A stretch of 20,970 bases of DNA, taken from NCBI GenBank assembly GCA_034698045.1, contig JAQGAU010001172.1, positions 1-20,970 on the forward strand, written 5' to 3'. Below are positions 10,362 to 19,534 of this stretch, in pieces (position 1 is the stretch's first letter; each line of letters begins with the position of its first letter). Both the position numbers and the translations under genes were made by a program. The DNA is from Paramacrobiotus richtersi (Eukaryota; Tardigrada; Eutardigrada; Parachela; Macrobiotidae). Under the pieces are notes generated by a model, which did no database searches, was not told the origin of the DNA, and worked only from the letters and a program-made list of their open reading frames with translations.

Positions 10362-10764
10362 GTAGTAGTAGTAGTTAGGTCTTTATTGGTTAACCCAGAT
10401 GCCGTGGTACTATCTACACAAAACAATCCATCAAATAAAAAACTTATTCCAATCCGCACGACAGGGAACAGTGCTCGTAATCAACTGAGCGTTACCACGC
10501 ATGATTTCTAAACTTAAACGTTGAAAAAGAAAACAAGTCGAACGGCTTTCCCCAGTCTGTAAAAACAACTTCCTGCCGATCTCTTTAAACAACAAAATAG
10601 CCGCTTCACACCAAGTTCCGAACAATTCACCTACCAAAGGAACAAAATAACAACGGTCAAGAATCGTTCGGTATTTCCACAGTTTAAGCGCAAAAGCTTT
10701 TTCAGCAGCTGCACCCGCGCACATGGTCGTATCCGGTACATAAGTGTCACACACGGTATCTCGA
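10362..10764 (-). mobile_element. LINE A: 3' end of a non-LTR retrotransposon, interrupted
   Basis: This minus-strand element comprises a C-terminal ORF fragment (10431-10763), a roughly 45-bp 3' UTR, an AATAAA at 10382-10387 and a terminal CTA-repeat tail at 10362-10374. The tail matches those of LINE B (10765) and LINE C (20482), which puts all three in related families. Upstream coding stops where the tail of LINE B begins. Confidence 0.7.
10431..10763 (-). pseudogene. LINE A ORF2 C-terminal fragment
   Basis: About 110 residues align with the C-terminal domain in the frame at 20491-20970. Shared landmarks are D-T, GAAAE/GAAAD, Y(R/S)xxxDR, FKEIGRK against LKDLGRR, FLFQRLSLEIMRGNA against FLRQRISVEIQRGNA, and an (L)xxTVP or GTV ending. 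In many invertebrate LINEs this domain follows the reverse transcriptase. The frame is open to 10763 and is cut there by another element's tail. Catalytic RT motifs are absent. A dead 5'-truncated copy is the simplest reading. Confidence 0.7.
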
Positions 10765-10962
10765 GTAGTAGTAGGTTTTATTGTCTGTCAGCCACCTGGT
10801 TTTACCTGCTATGGGGTGCGACACTTCCACAGGAAAAAAAACAACGAACGAACTATAGACTATACAACAGTTTTTACAGTATTAACACTGCTCGCATCGA
10901 ATTTACGGCTGATTACTTTGAAATTTGTCAATAAAACGAAACAACAGTTTTGTTTTTGGTAA
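10765..10962 (-). mobile_element. LINE B: short 5'-truncated element nested in LINE A
   Basis: On the minus strand the sequence ends AATAAAACCTACTACTACT, with TTTATT (plus) at 10777-10782 and the CTA tail at 10765-10774. It abuts the LINE A coding sequence exactly where that frame stops making sense. The 5' limit is uncertain, and I found no clear target-site duplication. Confidence 0.55.
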
Positions 10963-10972
10963 AACCTGGACT

Positions 10973-10999
10973 CAAGGAATGCGTTCACACGCATTCTTG
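10973..10999. repeat. Short imperfect hairpin
   Basis: CAAGGAATGCG and CGCATTCTTG form a stem of about 10 bp with one bulge and a 6-base loop. It lies between the minus-strand LINE block and the plus-strand LINE block. No function is evident. Confidence 0.5.
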
Positions 11000-11157
11000 A
11001 AAGCATTTAGCGAGACGTAATCTTTCTCGTCCAGTTGCGCACGCATGTCTGGAACAACACGTTCTTTGCCCACACTGCAAGCTGGGGCAATAGGGCAGGG
11101 ATGGCTTCTTATGACGCCAACGCAGGTTTCCATTCCATACAAGCTTTTTGGTCTCCT

Positions 11158-11406
11158 GTTCCTGTTGTATTGTCATGCCGGTATCTTGGAGTAACGATTG
11201 ATAACCGGCTAAACTGGGAAGAACACGTGGATGATGTCGACAAGAAGGTCAACAGGATCAGATACATCAACACTTGCTCAACCGGTTTGGATTATTTCTC
11301 CCCTGTGTGGAACGCAACGTTATGCGGCCCGGCACAAGAAACTGAAAGATGTGTGAAACACTTTTTCCGCAGGATTATGAATGTGCGAAATTCGCAGTCA
11401 CTTTGA
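11158..11406 (+). pseudogene. LINE reverse transcriptase C-terminal fragment
   Basis: The frame contains CRYLGVTIDNRLNWEEHVDD, which matches the F/Y-LGV-x-(I/L)-(D/S)-x-x-L-x-W-x-x-H segment after the RT palm in Jockey/CR1-type LINEs. It is followed by STGLDYFSPVWN, matching the usual LxYxSPVWxP. The polymerase core is not upstream, and similarity fades after the stop at 11406. It is a truncated remnant on the opposite strand from LINE A and B. Confidence 0.7.
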
Positions 11407-11639
11407 ATTCGATCGCAAGTGGACGACTGGAGTAGTTACAATGATTTGCTCATGTAGTCGGGAACTGAATGGCAGTGGCTGAGCCGACTGAATCAATCTC
11501 TGGTCTAAGGGTCTTGACGTATAGATTGGTTTTCAACATTATTCCGTACGGTCAGAAAATGTTTACCAGAGCGGCTCTCCCAACACATACCATCTTCAAG
11601 ATGGCATCTTGCGAGAAATTGTCGATTGGATTACGTAAC

Positions 11640-12180
11640 AAGCTTATTCGAATGGGTCATTTTAATGTTCCGGATATTTGCTGGGAAACAACAGTTAGCC
11701 AGTCTTCAGTTTCTCATGTTCTTTTACAATTTTTGAAAGAATTCAATTTGCGTCAAATTGTAAACTTTCCTACAAGAAACAAGAACATTCCTGACCTCTG
11801 CTTAGTTTCCACATTTACTTTAGTTTCGCACATTGAAAGCATTTCTCCTCCATCATGTACGACAACCACAGTGCAATTCAATTTTTATTACATGTTAAAA
11901 AAAATAATTTTAAAACGTTTCGCCCCCAAAAATGAAAAATTTTTCAACAAGATGTTCAGCCTTCTCAGCAAGCGCTTGCAGAATATGATTGGGAGAATGC
12001 GTTGGCTGTTTGGATGCTTCTTCTGTGGCAGTTAATATTAATAATAAGCCGAAATAATCAGAGCGTATGAAAGATTGTAAAAAGAAACTTTATCCGGCGC
12101 AGATTAGAAAAGAAATCAACGCCCGAAATCGTCTTTATCGTAAGTTTTGTGGCTCCTCAGATAAATGTCAGAAAGCAGAG
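11640..12180 (+). pseudogene. LINE endonuclease C-terminal part and linker (ORF2 fragment)
   Basis: The frame ending at 12035 contains GHFNVPDICWE and NFPTRNKNIPDLCLV. In APE-type LINE endonucleases the first motif is normally GDFN-P-IxW, so the metal-binding Asp has changed to His. The later SDH motif is also degraded (near PPSCTTTTVQFNF). After a frame disruption, 12081-12190 reads KKLYPAQIRKEINARNRLYR, the linker ahead of the RT domain. The copy is inactive and cut by the element starting at 12181. Confidence 0.7.
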
Positions 12181-13215
12181 GCCAGGTACACTTTACATAA
12201 AAAAAATTTCACATAAAGAAATTCTTGCGGACCACTTTACTAAAGAACTTCTTACATAAAGAAATTCTTGCTATTCAGTTCACATAAAGAAAAACCCACA
12301 TACAGAAAAACTTACACTGAAAAAGCTGTAGCCATATTTCTATTTTTTAACATGAAACTAAGTTAAGAAATTTCAGCAGTCATGAAGTACAGTGCGAGCC
12401 TGCCAGACAATCAATAATATTAGCATGTTACGATTGTTTTCTTTATTACACAGTAGCATAATAAATCGCATGTTCTTGAACGATATCTTTAAATTCGTAC
12501 GTTGTTATGGGTCCAGGATTTGTATCGTGTAAGGCACTGTATTACTGCAATTCATTAAAAAAATCCATACACAGAAAACAAAACAGAAGAAATCCAGTTG
12601 CCGCAAATGGTAAATCTTTGAATGGTTAAAATTACCAGGTAGCATCTCGGCTGCTGAAACTGGGTCTGCATAGATGTCTTCTTCTCTTGAGCAAGAGGCT
12701 TTTTTTTCGTGTGTTTGGTTTTGTTTCAGCAGTTTGGTTTTGTTGCATTCTCGTACTGGTCTAGCTGTCTTGCAAATTCTTGGTTACCTTGCTGTCTTAA
12801 AAATGTGATTCTAGACAGAAGCTGCCTCCATCACGAAACTGGAATTTGGAACAACTCAGCCGTTATGTTCCTTTATTTCTTTTATACAGCAGAACGGTAC
12901 CTGTCTGATTGGTCTTCACATCATTCAACGGCGAGAATAACACACTATGAAAATTGATTATAATAATTGACAGTACTGTTGACCGTTTTACTCTGTCAGT
13001 AGACTTCTTTATTCGTAAGTTTTTGCTAATATGCGCAGATTATGCCTGCAGTTTCTTGTTTCTGATGTACTGTACCGTTTCCTGTGTTTCTTTATGTAAG
13101 TTTTTCTTTATGTAAAATGACCCCTACGAATTTCTTTATGTAAAAATTTCTTTATGTAAAGTGGCCCCCAGAAATTTCTTTATGTGAAATTTTCTTTATG
13201 TAAAGTGTACCTGGC
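12181..13215. mobile_element. 1.03-kb DNA-transposon-like element with repeat-built inverted ends
   Basis: The left arm (12181-12320) and the reverse complement of the right arm (13086-13215) both start GCCAGGTACACTTTACATAA and stay recognisably alike for about 130 bp. Each arm is made of roughly five tandem near-copies of (TTT)ACATAAAGAAA, so the element looks like one with subterminal transposase-binding arrays. The internal 765 bp has no convincing transposase frame, so it is probably non-autonomous. It interrupts LINE coding sequence. I see no clear target-site duplication. The superfamily is unassigned. Confidence 0.75.
12879..12913 (-). promoter_or_regulatory. CCAAT and TATA-like boxes inside the 1.03-kb element
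   Basis: On the minus strand, ACCAATCAG (12913-12905) is followed about 20 bases on by TATAAAAG (12886-12879). This is a reasonable core-promoter spacing, but no coding frame follows on that strand before the left arm. It may be a relic promoter or chance. Confidence 0.25.
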
Positions 13216-13331
13216 TCGCTTTTAAAATCTTGTAGAATACGTTCTGCACTTCGAACAGCAGATTTCGAAATACAGTAAAAGCGAAAAAGCAGTCTGTCGT
13301 TAAAATTAAATGCTGTAACATTAATAGCAAA
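13216..13331 (+). pseudogene. Right flank of the 1.03-kb element, likely degraded LINE sequence
   Basis: The frame reads LVEYVLHFEQQISKYSKSEK between stops, which loosely resembles the region ahead of the RT domain that should follow the interrupted fragment at 12081-12180. The similarity is weak and rests partly on position. Confidence 0.3.
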
Positions 13332-13616
13332 ATGTCTAAGTCAGCTACCGTGAAACAGTTTTGTTCTGATCTGAAACAGTACGTCTGCGCTTTGACCGAA
13401 ATATGGGATAAGGAAGATTATGCAGATAATCTTTTTGGGGATCTGCGTAGTGTTAATGTGTTTCGCCGTAGAAAACACGATAGCCACGGTGGTGTTGCTC
13501 TTGTAATTTCAAAAAAATATAAGGCATTTAGGCGTACAGATCTAGAGTGTACTGACCTAGAACTATTGTTTGTTGAGTCTTCTATTTCGGTCTGCCTGGA
13601 TAGCATTTGTGAGATA
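13332..13616 (+). pseudogene. LINE endonuclease N-terminal fragment
   Basis: The frame contains VCALTEIWDKE (family pattern LTETWL, with the catalytic Glu kept), then VFRRRKHDSHGGVALVISKK (pattern R-D-R--GGGVA) and LELLFVE. These are the first motifs of an APE-type endonuclease of Jockey/CR1-like elements. It ends at an A/T palindrome at 13618. Because this N-terminal piece lies downstream of the C-terminal piece at 11640, it must be a separate insertion or a rearrangement. Confidence 0.7.
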
Positions 13617-13617
13617 T

Positions 13618-13652
13618 CACAAAAAAACGTTTTTTAAAAACGTTTTTTGCCC
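13618..13652. repeat. AAAAACGTTTTT double palindrome
   Basis: Two copies of AAAAACGTTTTT, each self-complementary, follow one another at 13624-13649. They begin exactly where endonuclease similarity ends, so they may mark the boundary of another insertion. Confidence 0.6.
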
Positions 13653-14528
13653 ATAACTTCCGTTAACAAAAATATTTCCGAAAAAGCCCATGCAAAGAAG
13701 CTTTCTACACTTGGGTGAACATTATCATATATAATTCGAAAATGTCCGGTGCATGGCTTTCGCTACAAACGTGTCCAAAGTGGAAAATGTCCTTTTTTGG
13801 TAAAAGCCGTTTGAACACAAGGCATTCAAGGTCAAGCAGAAAAGCATCTGATCAGTTCGGATTGCCATATACACGCGTTATACCATAGCTGGAGCCGGCA
13901 GTCTGATTGCTTTATTGCTGAATCTCACACGCAGGCTCTATCAAAAGCTGTCATCTTATAGAACAATAGAAGGATTAGTAAATCTTTGAAGAATGTGTTC
14001 CATGCAACCCGGAACACATCCCACAGCAATGCATTTCATTGGCATCAGTATTGAACTGCAGATTGGTTATGGCCTTTGTGTACTAGTAGTGGGTAGTTTT
14101 GAAGGTGCCAGTTGTTAAAGAGTTACATAATATATTGAAAATTTAAAACAATTCCGTCGTATAATTTTCTATGTGTGACAGCCTAATCCATGGTGATAGT
14201 GTGGTAAATCGGCCGTGTCATGACGTATGTAATGATAACATAGTAATTTAGCCATATGGATCACAATATTTTCACGATACGTGTACAACTATGATATTGA
14301 TTACGCACGGTGTAACATGACATGAAAATTAATGTTCTTCGTAGCATTTGATCTTACACAAGCCAAAACGCATAAAATATGCACAAAAACTTCTCAAAAT
14401 TCTCAAACACAACAACACTCTTCTGTCGAAACTAAATACAGTACAATTGTATATACAACGATACACCAACAGCAAGTATAAAACAACCGCTCCGCTTTCA
14501 GTGCAACGCAGCAACAACTGTCGCTCAA
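13653..14528. other. Gene-free stretch
   Basis: No frame here has recognisable domains; the 72-residue minus-strand frame at 14329-14547 is cysteine- and leucine-rich but unconvincing. I see no RNA gene or clear repeat. Confidence 0.4.
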
Positions 14529-15001
14529 TTATACATTTGACCCACATAATCCTGGAGCGTAGTCAACCTGTTTTTTCGTGCGCTTCTTCGCTCTTTTAGC
14601 AGGTGTCTTCGCTTTTTTAGCAGGTGTCTTCGCTTTTTTAGCAGGCGTCTTCGCTTTTTTAGCAGGCGTCTTCGCTTTTTTAACAGGCTTTGCAGTGGTC
14701 TTTTCACGCAGGCGACTTTGGAGCTTTTCAAAACGCTCATCAGCTGCTTGTTTACCTCTTTCACGTTTTTCCTGCTGTGTGCTCGCAATGTTCTGCTTTT
14801 GAGTGGCTCGGTGGATGTTTGCTTCTTTGGCCAGTTGTAGGCGCTGTTTCGTTAGGGTCAAACCTAGCTTACCGAACAATTCTTGCAGTGTAGTTTCTAA
14901 CCTTCGTTCCAGTAACAAGTAACCAAGTTCACAGCAAATTCAGTGCTAGCGGCGCAGCTCATGGTATCCTTTCGTTCGATGTGCCAAATACGTGAATTCA
15001 T
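14529..15001 (-). pseudogene. Lysine-rich basic protein with heptad repeat, probably frameshifted
   Basis: The main frame (14918 to 14529, no ATG of its own) has an N-terminal stretch LETTLQELFGKLGLTLTKQR. A charged, probably helical segment follows, then about five copies of the seven-residue repeat AKTPAKK and a C-terminal DYAPGLCGSNV. Upstream, a different frame starts with ATG at 15001 (MNSRIWHIERKDTMSCAAS) and runs to about 14920, where the main frame begins. One frameshift would join them into about 155 residues. The repeat resembles histone H1 or other DNA-binding basic tails, but I recognise no folded domain and assign no function. Confidence 0.4.
14583..14692 (-). repeat. 21-bp tandem repeat coding for AKTPAKK
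   Basis: About five copies of a 21-base unit (plus strand TTTTTAGCAGGTGTCTTCGC and variants with GCAGGCGTC) lie in frame. The copies differ by only a few bases, which suggests recent expansion or homogenisation. Confidence 0.85.
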
Positions 15002-15306
15002 GGCCTCTACCCATCGCAAAACTGATCTGAGCCTCATCCTAAGAAATGCACAAGAACTAGACCACTTGCCTTATAAACTCCCCTTATGTCTATACCACCA
15101 TTAAAGTCGTTACAGCAACGTTGCATATGTGTGAATACCCTTTCAACTGGCCTCATTTAAATGCCAAAACAGGTATTGGAATACCCTAGGCGTTTCTTGA
15201 GCATCCATCTGCCTCACAGAACAAGACTATCTTTCTGGTCCTTTTGCATTTGTACCTCGAATAGCCTAACAAAGTCAGGGCATTAAGGATACAGGCATAA
15301 TCTTCA

Positions 15307-15486
15307 CATTACCGCCAAGTACCTGTGGTGTATAAGAGTAATATACCCAACGCCGTTCTTATCACAATATCTAGCCACATACGATCCATAGTAATTAATA
15401 TAGCCGCGGTTTGTCAGCGCAGTTCTAAAAGTTCTAAAAGATGTAGTGAACAAGAAGCCGTAAATCGTTTCTAAACAAAGCTAGTT
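15307..15486 (-). pseudogene. Unrecognised coding-like block
   Basis: A 58-codon open frame between stops, without an ATG, reads ...FRTALTNRGYINYYGSYV followed by ARYCDKNGVGYITLIHHRYL. The composition is protein-like, rich in Tyr and Gly with few rare residues, and it lies on the same strand as the lysine-rich remnant 300 bp away. It may be part of the same decayed element or an exon. I do not recognise the family. Confidence 0.3.
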
Positions 15487-15729
15487 CCGGCTCTGTTGCG
15501 TATCCTGTTCCCATCATCTTGAAGAACACGAAGTGCCAGTATTAAATTTCAAGCCAACCTAACTGAAGTAAATCGCTGACGGTACATGAGCTACAGCTAA
15601 AATGTCTTTATTTATCGAAATCGCATTTGTGCAGTCTAGATGTACAGTACACTGTATTTGCAATTGTTATAATTATTATCAGTTTTGTTATCACGAAGCC
15701 AGGTGTGTTTTTTTTGTTTAATTGATCAA

Positions 15730-15991
15730 ATGAGTCTTACAGTAAAATCTCACAACAAACGGGTTGCTAAACATGATGTTGAACTAGAGTTAAAGTATCT
15801 GACTGAAGTATCTCTAAGGACTTTCCGGTGTACATTGTGTAACCACATCATTAAGGACAGGAACAATGCAAGAAAACATGTCCGCAGAATACATCTGGAA
15901 CGTACGGCACCGGAAAAAGAAGGATCGGTTTCTAACCCACAGATCCCAGTGGATGTAGACGGTATTCCTGCTAAGAGAAGCGATATGTTTG
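15730..15991 (+). CDS. Exon 1: C2H2 finger
   Basis: It starts at the ATG after GATCAA and contains FRCTLCNHIIKDRNNARKH, a C-x2-C-x12-H-x4-H finger. The donor G|GTATAT at 15992 leaves phase 1, matching exon 2. An alternative donor at 15962 has the same phase. Confidence 0.6.
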
Positions 15992-16330
15992 GTATATGCG
16001 ATATATTTTGCAGTTATTAATGTCGTGGATTTATAGGGTAATTGCGGATTACTCCAGTTTTACGCTACATTTTTTGTTACGTTAAATTAAAGATTTTTGT
16101 TACTGGTAGCGCTTCTTTAATATTCATCAAATATAAAATATGTCATTTGTGATCGACAGATGAGACCACCTTGACCGAAGGGACCGGCTTATGCCCTGTA
16201 CCCGGGATATCCCAGTGTATAACGGGGGATGCAGAGCTTAGTGAGTGATAATTATGTTTTCCTTCGGTTCACTAATTGTTAAACGCTACGACCTGCCATA
16301 AATTATAATTGTTTATTTTCTGCGTTTCAG
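15992..16330 (+). other. Intron 1
   Basis: It runs from GTATAT to TTCTGCGTTTCAG, a good pyrimidine-rich acceptor. A G/C-rich island at about 16155-16240 (GGGACCGGCTTATGCCC and following) contrasts with the A/T-rich intron and may be an inserted repeat fragment. Confidence 0.5.
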
Positions 16331-16583
16331 TTACCACCGAGAAAACGAAAGAGACAAAATCAGCGGATCCAGTAGATTTTTTGAATCTAATCCGTGTTGT
16401 CGGAGGGTTATCTGATCGCACTACGTTAAATGTGCTAGCACTGCTTAAAATGAACTTGGATTTCTCTGGTGTAACCGGGACGGAAATTAGCAACATCGAC
16501 AGGGCACTACCGGCGACAAGGGCTGTTCTGCGATGCAGTGCTTGTAGCGGCACGATTTCAAACAACTTCTGCAGCCAAAAGTG
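16331..16583 (+). CDS. Exon 2
   Basis: It reads TTEKTKETKSADPVDFLNLI and so on to LRCSACSGTISNN, the CxxC segment that precedes the catalytic region in this family. The donor GTG|GTAAAT at 16584 leaves phase 2. Confidence 0.65.
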
Positions 16584-17064
16584 GTAAATTGTTTACTGCA
16601 ATATATTTACAGCTATCTAAATTGACCGCTAACGTGTATTTACCAGTATTTCATGCACACCGCACTGCAAACCGTTTTTTTGCGATTGCAGTTCCACGAC
16701 GACGGAAACCGACGGCTTTGTAACTGCTGACATCGACACACAGATTCGTGTCATTTTGGAAAGTAATTAAAATATAAGCACTAATTTTGATAATTAGCAG
16801 ACTGAACATATACTCGGTTTTACAATTTCACAGTTAATCAGTCCATTGAACCAGAACAGCGCTTTTATCGTTACAAAGGTACTGACCATTAGATCCGCCG
16901 ATTAAAGTACACTGTGCTACAAGATATTTTAAGATTCATTTATTTATTATTTATGTATTTCAATACTTAATATGTAATTATTTTAATATTTTAATATGTT
17001 TTGGTAATGGTTATTGTGTGAGAAATGAATAGATTGCAGATTATCTGAGTGTGTATGTTAACAG

Positions 17065-17316
17065 CATGTTTTTTATAGCGGAAGCTCTCGTTTTGTTTGA
17101 TCAATCGAAGTGGAGAGAGAAAGACATAATAAAAGACGGAATGGATGGAGAGGCATACAAGTCCCGTGTACTGAAGGTGCAGGAACGGTTCCCGGGATGC
17201 AAGGTGGTTACCTTCACCGTCAACACGGACGGGATAAAAATCACCCAGAACAATTATACGAAACGCTCTGCCTGGCCGGTGTTTTTAACAATTAATGAAG
17301 TAGTACGCAAAAACAG
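17065..17316 (+). CDS. Exon 3: first catalytic Asp
   Basis: It contains IIKDGMDGEAYK, then VVTFTVNTDGIKI and WPVFLTINEVVRKNR, strongly typical of CACTA transposases. The acceptor TTAACAG (to 17064) gives the phase required by exon 2. A rival acceptor ending at 17078 would not fit that phase. The donor is ACAG|GTACAG at 17317. Confidence 0.75.
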
Positions 17317-17503
17317 GTACAGTGCTGCTGCGCTCTTACGTACAAGTTACCTTCAAGAATTCTGTTCCGAAAAGTTTCATATTTAAAAACAGGGTACAAA
17401 CGCAGTAGAAATGCAGTAAAAATAAAAACAAAGAAAAAAACAAAAATAAATAAAGTAAAAATGCAACATAAAATTAAAATCGTTTGAATTTTTCCAATTT
17501 TAG

Positions 17504-17628
17504 GTACAGAGGACGCAACATAATTGTTCACGGAATTTGGGAAGGTGAAAAGGGGGAAGGCCAGCATCCGCCAATTGCTGCCATGCTGCGACAACTACAG
17601 GACGATATCGACTCTTTAAATTCAGCAG
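17504..17628 (+). CDS. Exon 4
   Basis: The acceptor TTTTCCAATTTTAG and phase 2 join give RYRGRNIIVHGIWEGEKGEG, continuing the INELP-x-R-x-x-NIIV-x-GIW pattern. The donor GCAG|GTTTGG at 17629 leaves phase 1. Confidence 0.75.
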
Positions 17629-17974
17629 GTTTGGTGACATTAGAATGAGTAGTTTGCAGTGTTGGAAGTCTGTTTTCTGCGTCTCTAAATCGTTATACAA
17701 ATCATTCAAAACAAATATTATTTCGGTCAATCTTTCTAGCTAATTATAGCGCGTTACGTATCATAAAAACATGTAGATATAGATAAATACTAGGACCATA
17801 CAAAAGACGCACTAAATAATGTTTTCCTTGTTTGCTGCAAAAATGCATCAACTACAGAATTCAATAGCAGCGTTACAAAGGCTATAATATTCCACCCGAC
17901 GTCATAACTATTACTGAAACCAAGACCAACGCGTCCTGTTAAGCGCTATGCCAAGAAACGTTGTTGTTTTAGAA

Positions 17975-18401
17975 GCAGGAACATCGATAAATACAATCCG
18001 TTTGTGCGCAAACGGCCGGCTGTCGCGCAACAGTAGCGAAAAGTGTAAACACGTTTTCTTCTCAAACAGCTCAGTGTTTTACCCAAACGTCTTGGAAGTT
18101 TCCCCATAAATGCAACTATGTATATATGGTGATCGTTCTAAACCATTTTCAGCCCTGACGTACGTTTCTGAAATTTTAAAATAAATTTCAAACTGTTTGA
18201 AATTCATTTTAAAATTTTAAGTACATACCTTCAGACTGAGTGTGGGTCAAAATGATCATCATGTATATATGCATTTATGACGAAACTTTCAACAGGTTTG
18301 GGTAAACCACTGAATTATCTGAGAAGGAAGCGTGTTTAAACTTTTCATCACAACTGCGCAAGACCCGGACGCTGAGCGCACAAAGGGATTTCCGGACACT
18401 G
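17975..18401. mobile_element. Foldback/MITE-like element, copy 2 (in intron 4)
   Basis: It has the same layout as 489-900: GTTTGTGCGCAAACGGCCGG, then TCGCGCAACAGTAGCGAAAA, TCAGTGTTTTACCCAAACG, a central AAATTTCAAACTGTTTGAAATT symmetry at about 18185-18206, and a matching right arm ending TTGCGCAG-like, GAGCGCACAAAGGGATTTCC. It has diverged from copy 1 but the block order is identical. It lies wholly within intron 4 of the transposase-like gene, so it inserted after that gene was in place or arrived with it. Confidence 0.75.
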
Positions 18402-18619
18402 TTTACTGATGTACTTGCTATTATTAAACGATAATGAATGTTAGCATAAAACCTTCAGTTGTGCTGCCGTTGTTGTTGTGATAATACTTATGACAACACG
18501 CATAATATTCCGTTAATGCAGAAGTACTTGCTTTACTGGAGTAAACAGTAACGTACTCACCGTGTATGCTGCGATGATTTGACCATTCTGAAATCCTTAT
18601 TTGTTTTTGTTTGTTTCAG

Positions 18620-18894
18620 ATTTCGTAGTTAATATAAACGGATCTCCAGAACGTGTGAAGTTTGCTATTGTGAAGGTTGCAGCAGATACACCAGCGAAGG
18701 CTATACTTCTCAACATGATATACTTTAATGGGTACTTCGGCTGTGGGATTTGCGAAATCGAAGGAAGGCGGGAAGAAATTGGAGACGGAACTAACCAGTC
18801 TTATAGTACCGACAGCGTAAACAACACCTCGGTTCAGCGAACGCACGACTCAATTACGTTTCTTGCCGAACTAGCCTTGCGAACCGGCAAATCC
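18620..18894 (+). CDS. Exon 5: insertion domain
   Basis: It reads VVNINGSPERVKFAIVKVAA, then PAKAILLNMIYFNGYFGCGI, with the conserved FNG-(Y/F)-x-GC-x-x-C motif that may bind metal. It ends ELALRTGKS before a strong donor GTAAGT at 18895 (phase 0). Confidence 0.8.
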
Positions 18895-19068
18895 GTAAGT
18901 GCACAGTTGGCTTATCATTATTTGAAAATTTCACGACTGTCAGTCATGTAATTTTGAAAAGGTAATTAACGACTTTAGCTGTGTCCTGTTTTTCAAAAAA
19001 CAACATCCACTTTGTCAAAACAATAATTGGTGCGGTAAGAATTTAAATGTATCTTTTTCTGAAAACAG

Positions 19069-19239
19069 GAGAAGGGTATAAAAGGATTGGCGCCGGTCTC
19101 CGTTTTTCCCTTTTTCGACATATCGACTGATGTGGTAATCGACGACATGCACGCGATCTATATCGGAGTCGTGCGCCATGTAATGGATCACTGGTTCAAC
19201 GGATTAGGTTCATTACCGTGCTCGCTTAATAAAGCTGAG
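19069..19239 (+). CDS. Exon 6: second catalytic Asp
   Basis: It reads EKGIKGLAPVSVFPFFDIST, then VIDDMHAIYIGVVRHVMDHW, the DxMHxxxxG signature of the family. Both splice sites are clean (AACAG| and GAG|GTAAAA) and phase 0. It lay outside the longer open frames because it is short. Confidence 0.8.
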
Positions 19240-19534
19240 GTAAAATAACAATCACCGAAACAACAATAAAAATAAGTAGACAGATAGACAACTGAACAAA
19301 AGATAAATAAACAGGTAGAGAATTAAGGATTACTTATATGCATATTGTTCATCTAACAAATAAAGTACGAAGTGTACATATATACACATATGGACATCTA
19401 TCTGGATGCTGGTTGTCAGGCAAACTGGTAATCCAAATCAGAATTATTATTCAGCAAAATAATTATTACCGTGTGTCGTAGTTTGTGCTTTAGCATGGAA
19501 AAAAAATAAATCACGTAAGCGTTCTGTATTTTAG

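Noticed and set aside
10103-10459. Minus-strand 118-residue frame
   Set aside because: It overlaps the LINE A 3' UTR and tail in another frame and shows no recognisable domain.
14578-14893. Plus-strand frames with repeated FAFLAGV
   Set aside because: They are the antisense reading of the 21-bp repeat; the minus strand gives the coherent lysine-rich protein.
15600-15730. CACTG near 15653 as the left terminus of a CACTA element
   Set aside because: No matching inverted terminus or 3-bp duplication was found downstream before the LINE at 20482.
17110-17295. Alternative frame within exon 3
   Set aside because: It is a shadow of the conserved transposase frame, which carries VNTDG and WPVFLTINE.
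17292-17730. Minus-strand frames opposite exons 3 and 4
   Set aside because: They lie antisense to well-supported exons, are low-complexity F/I/V-rich, and have no domains.
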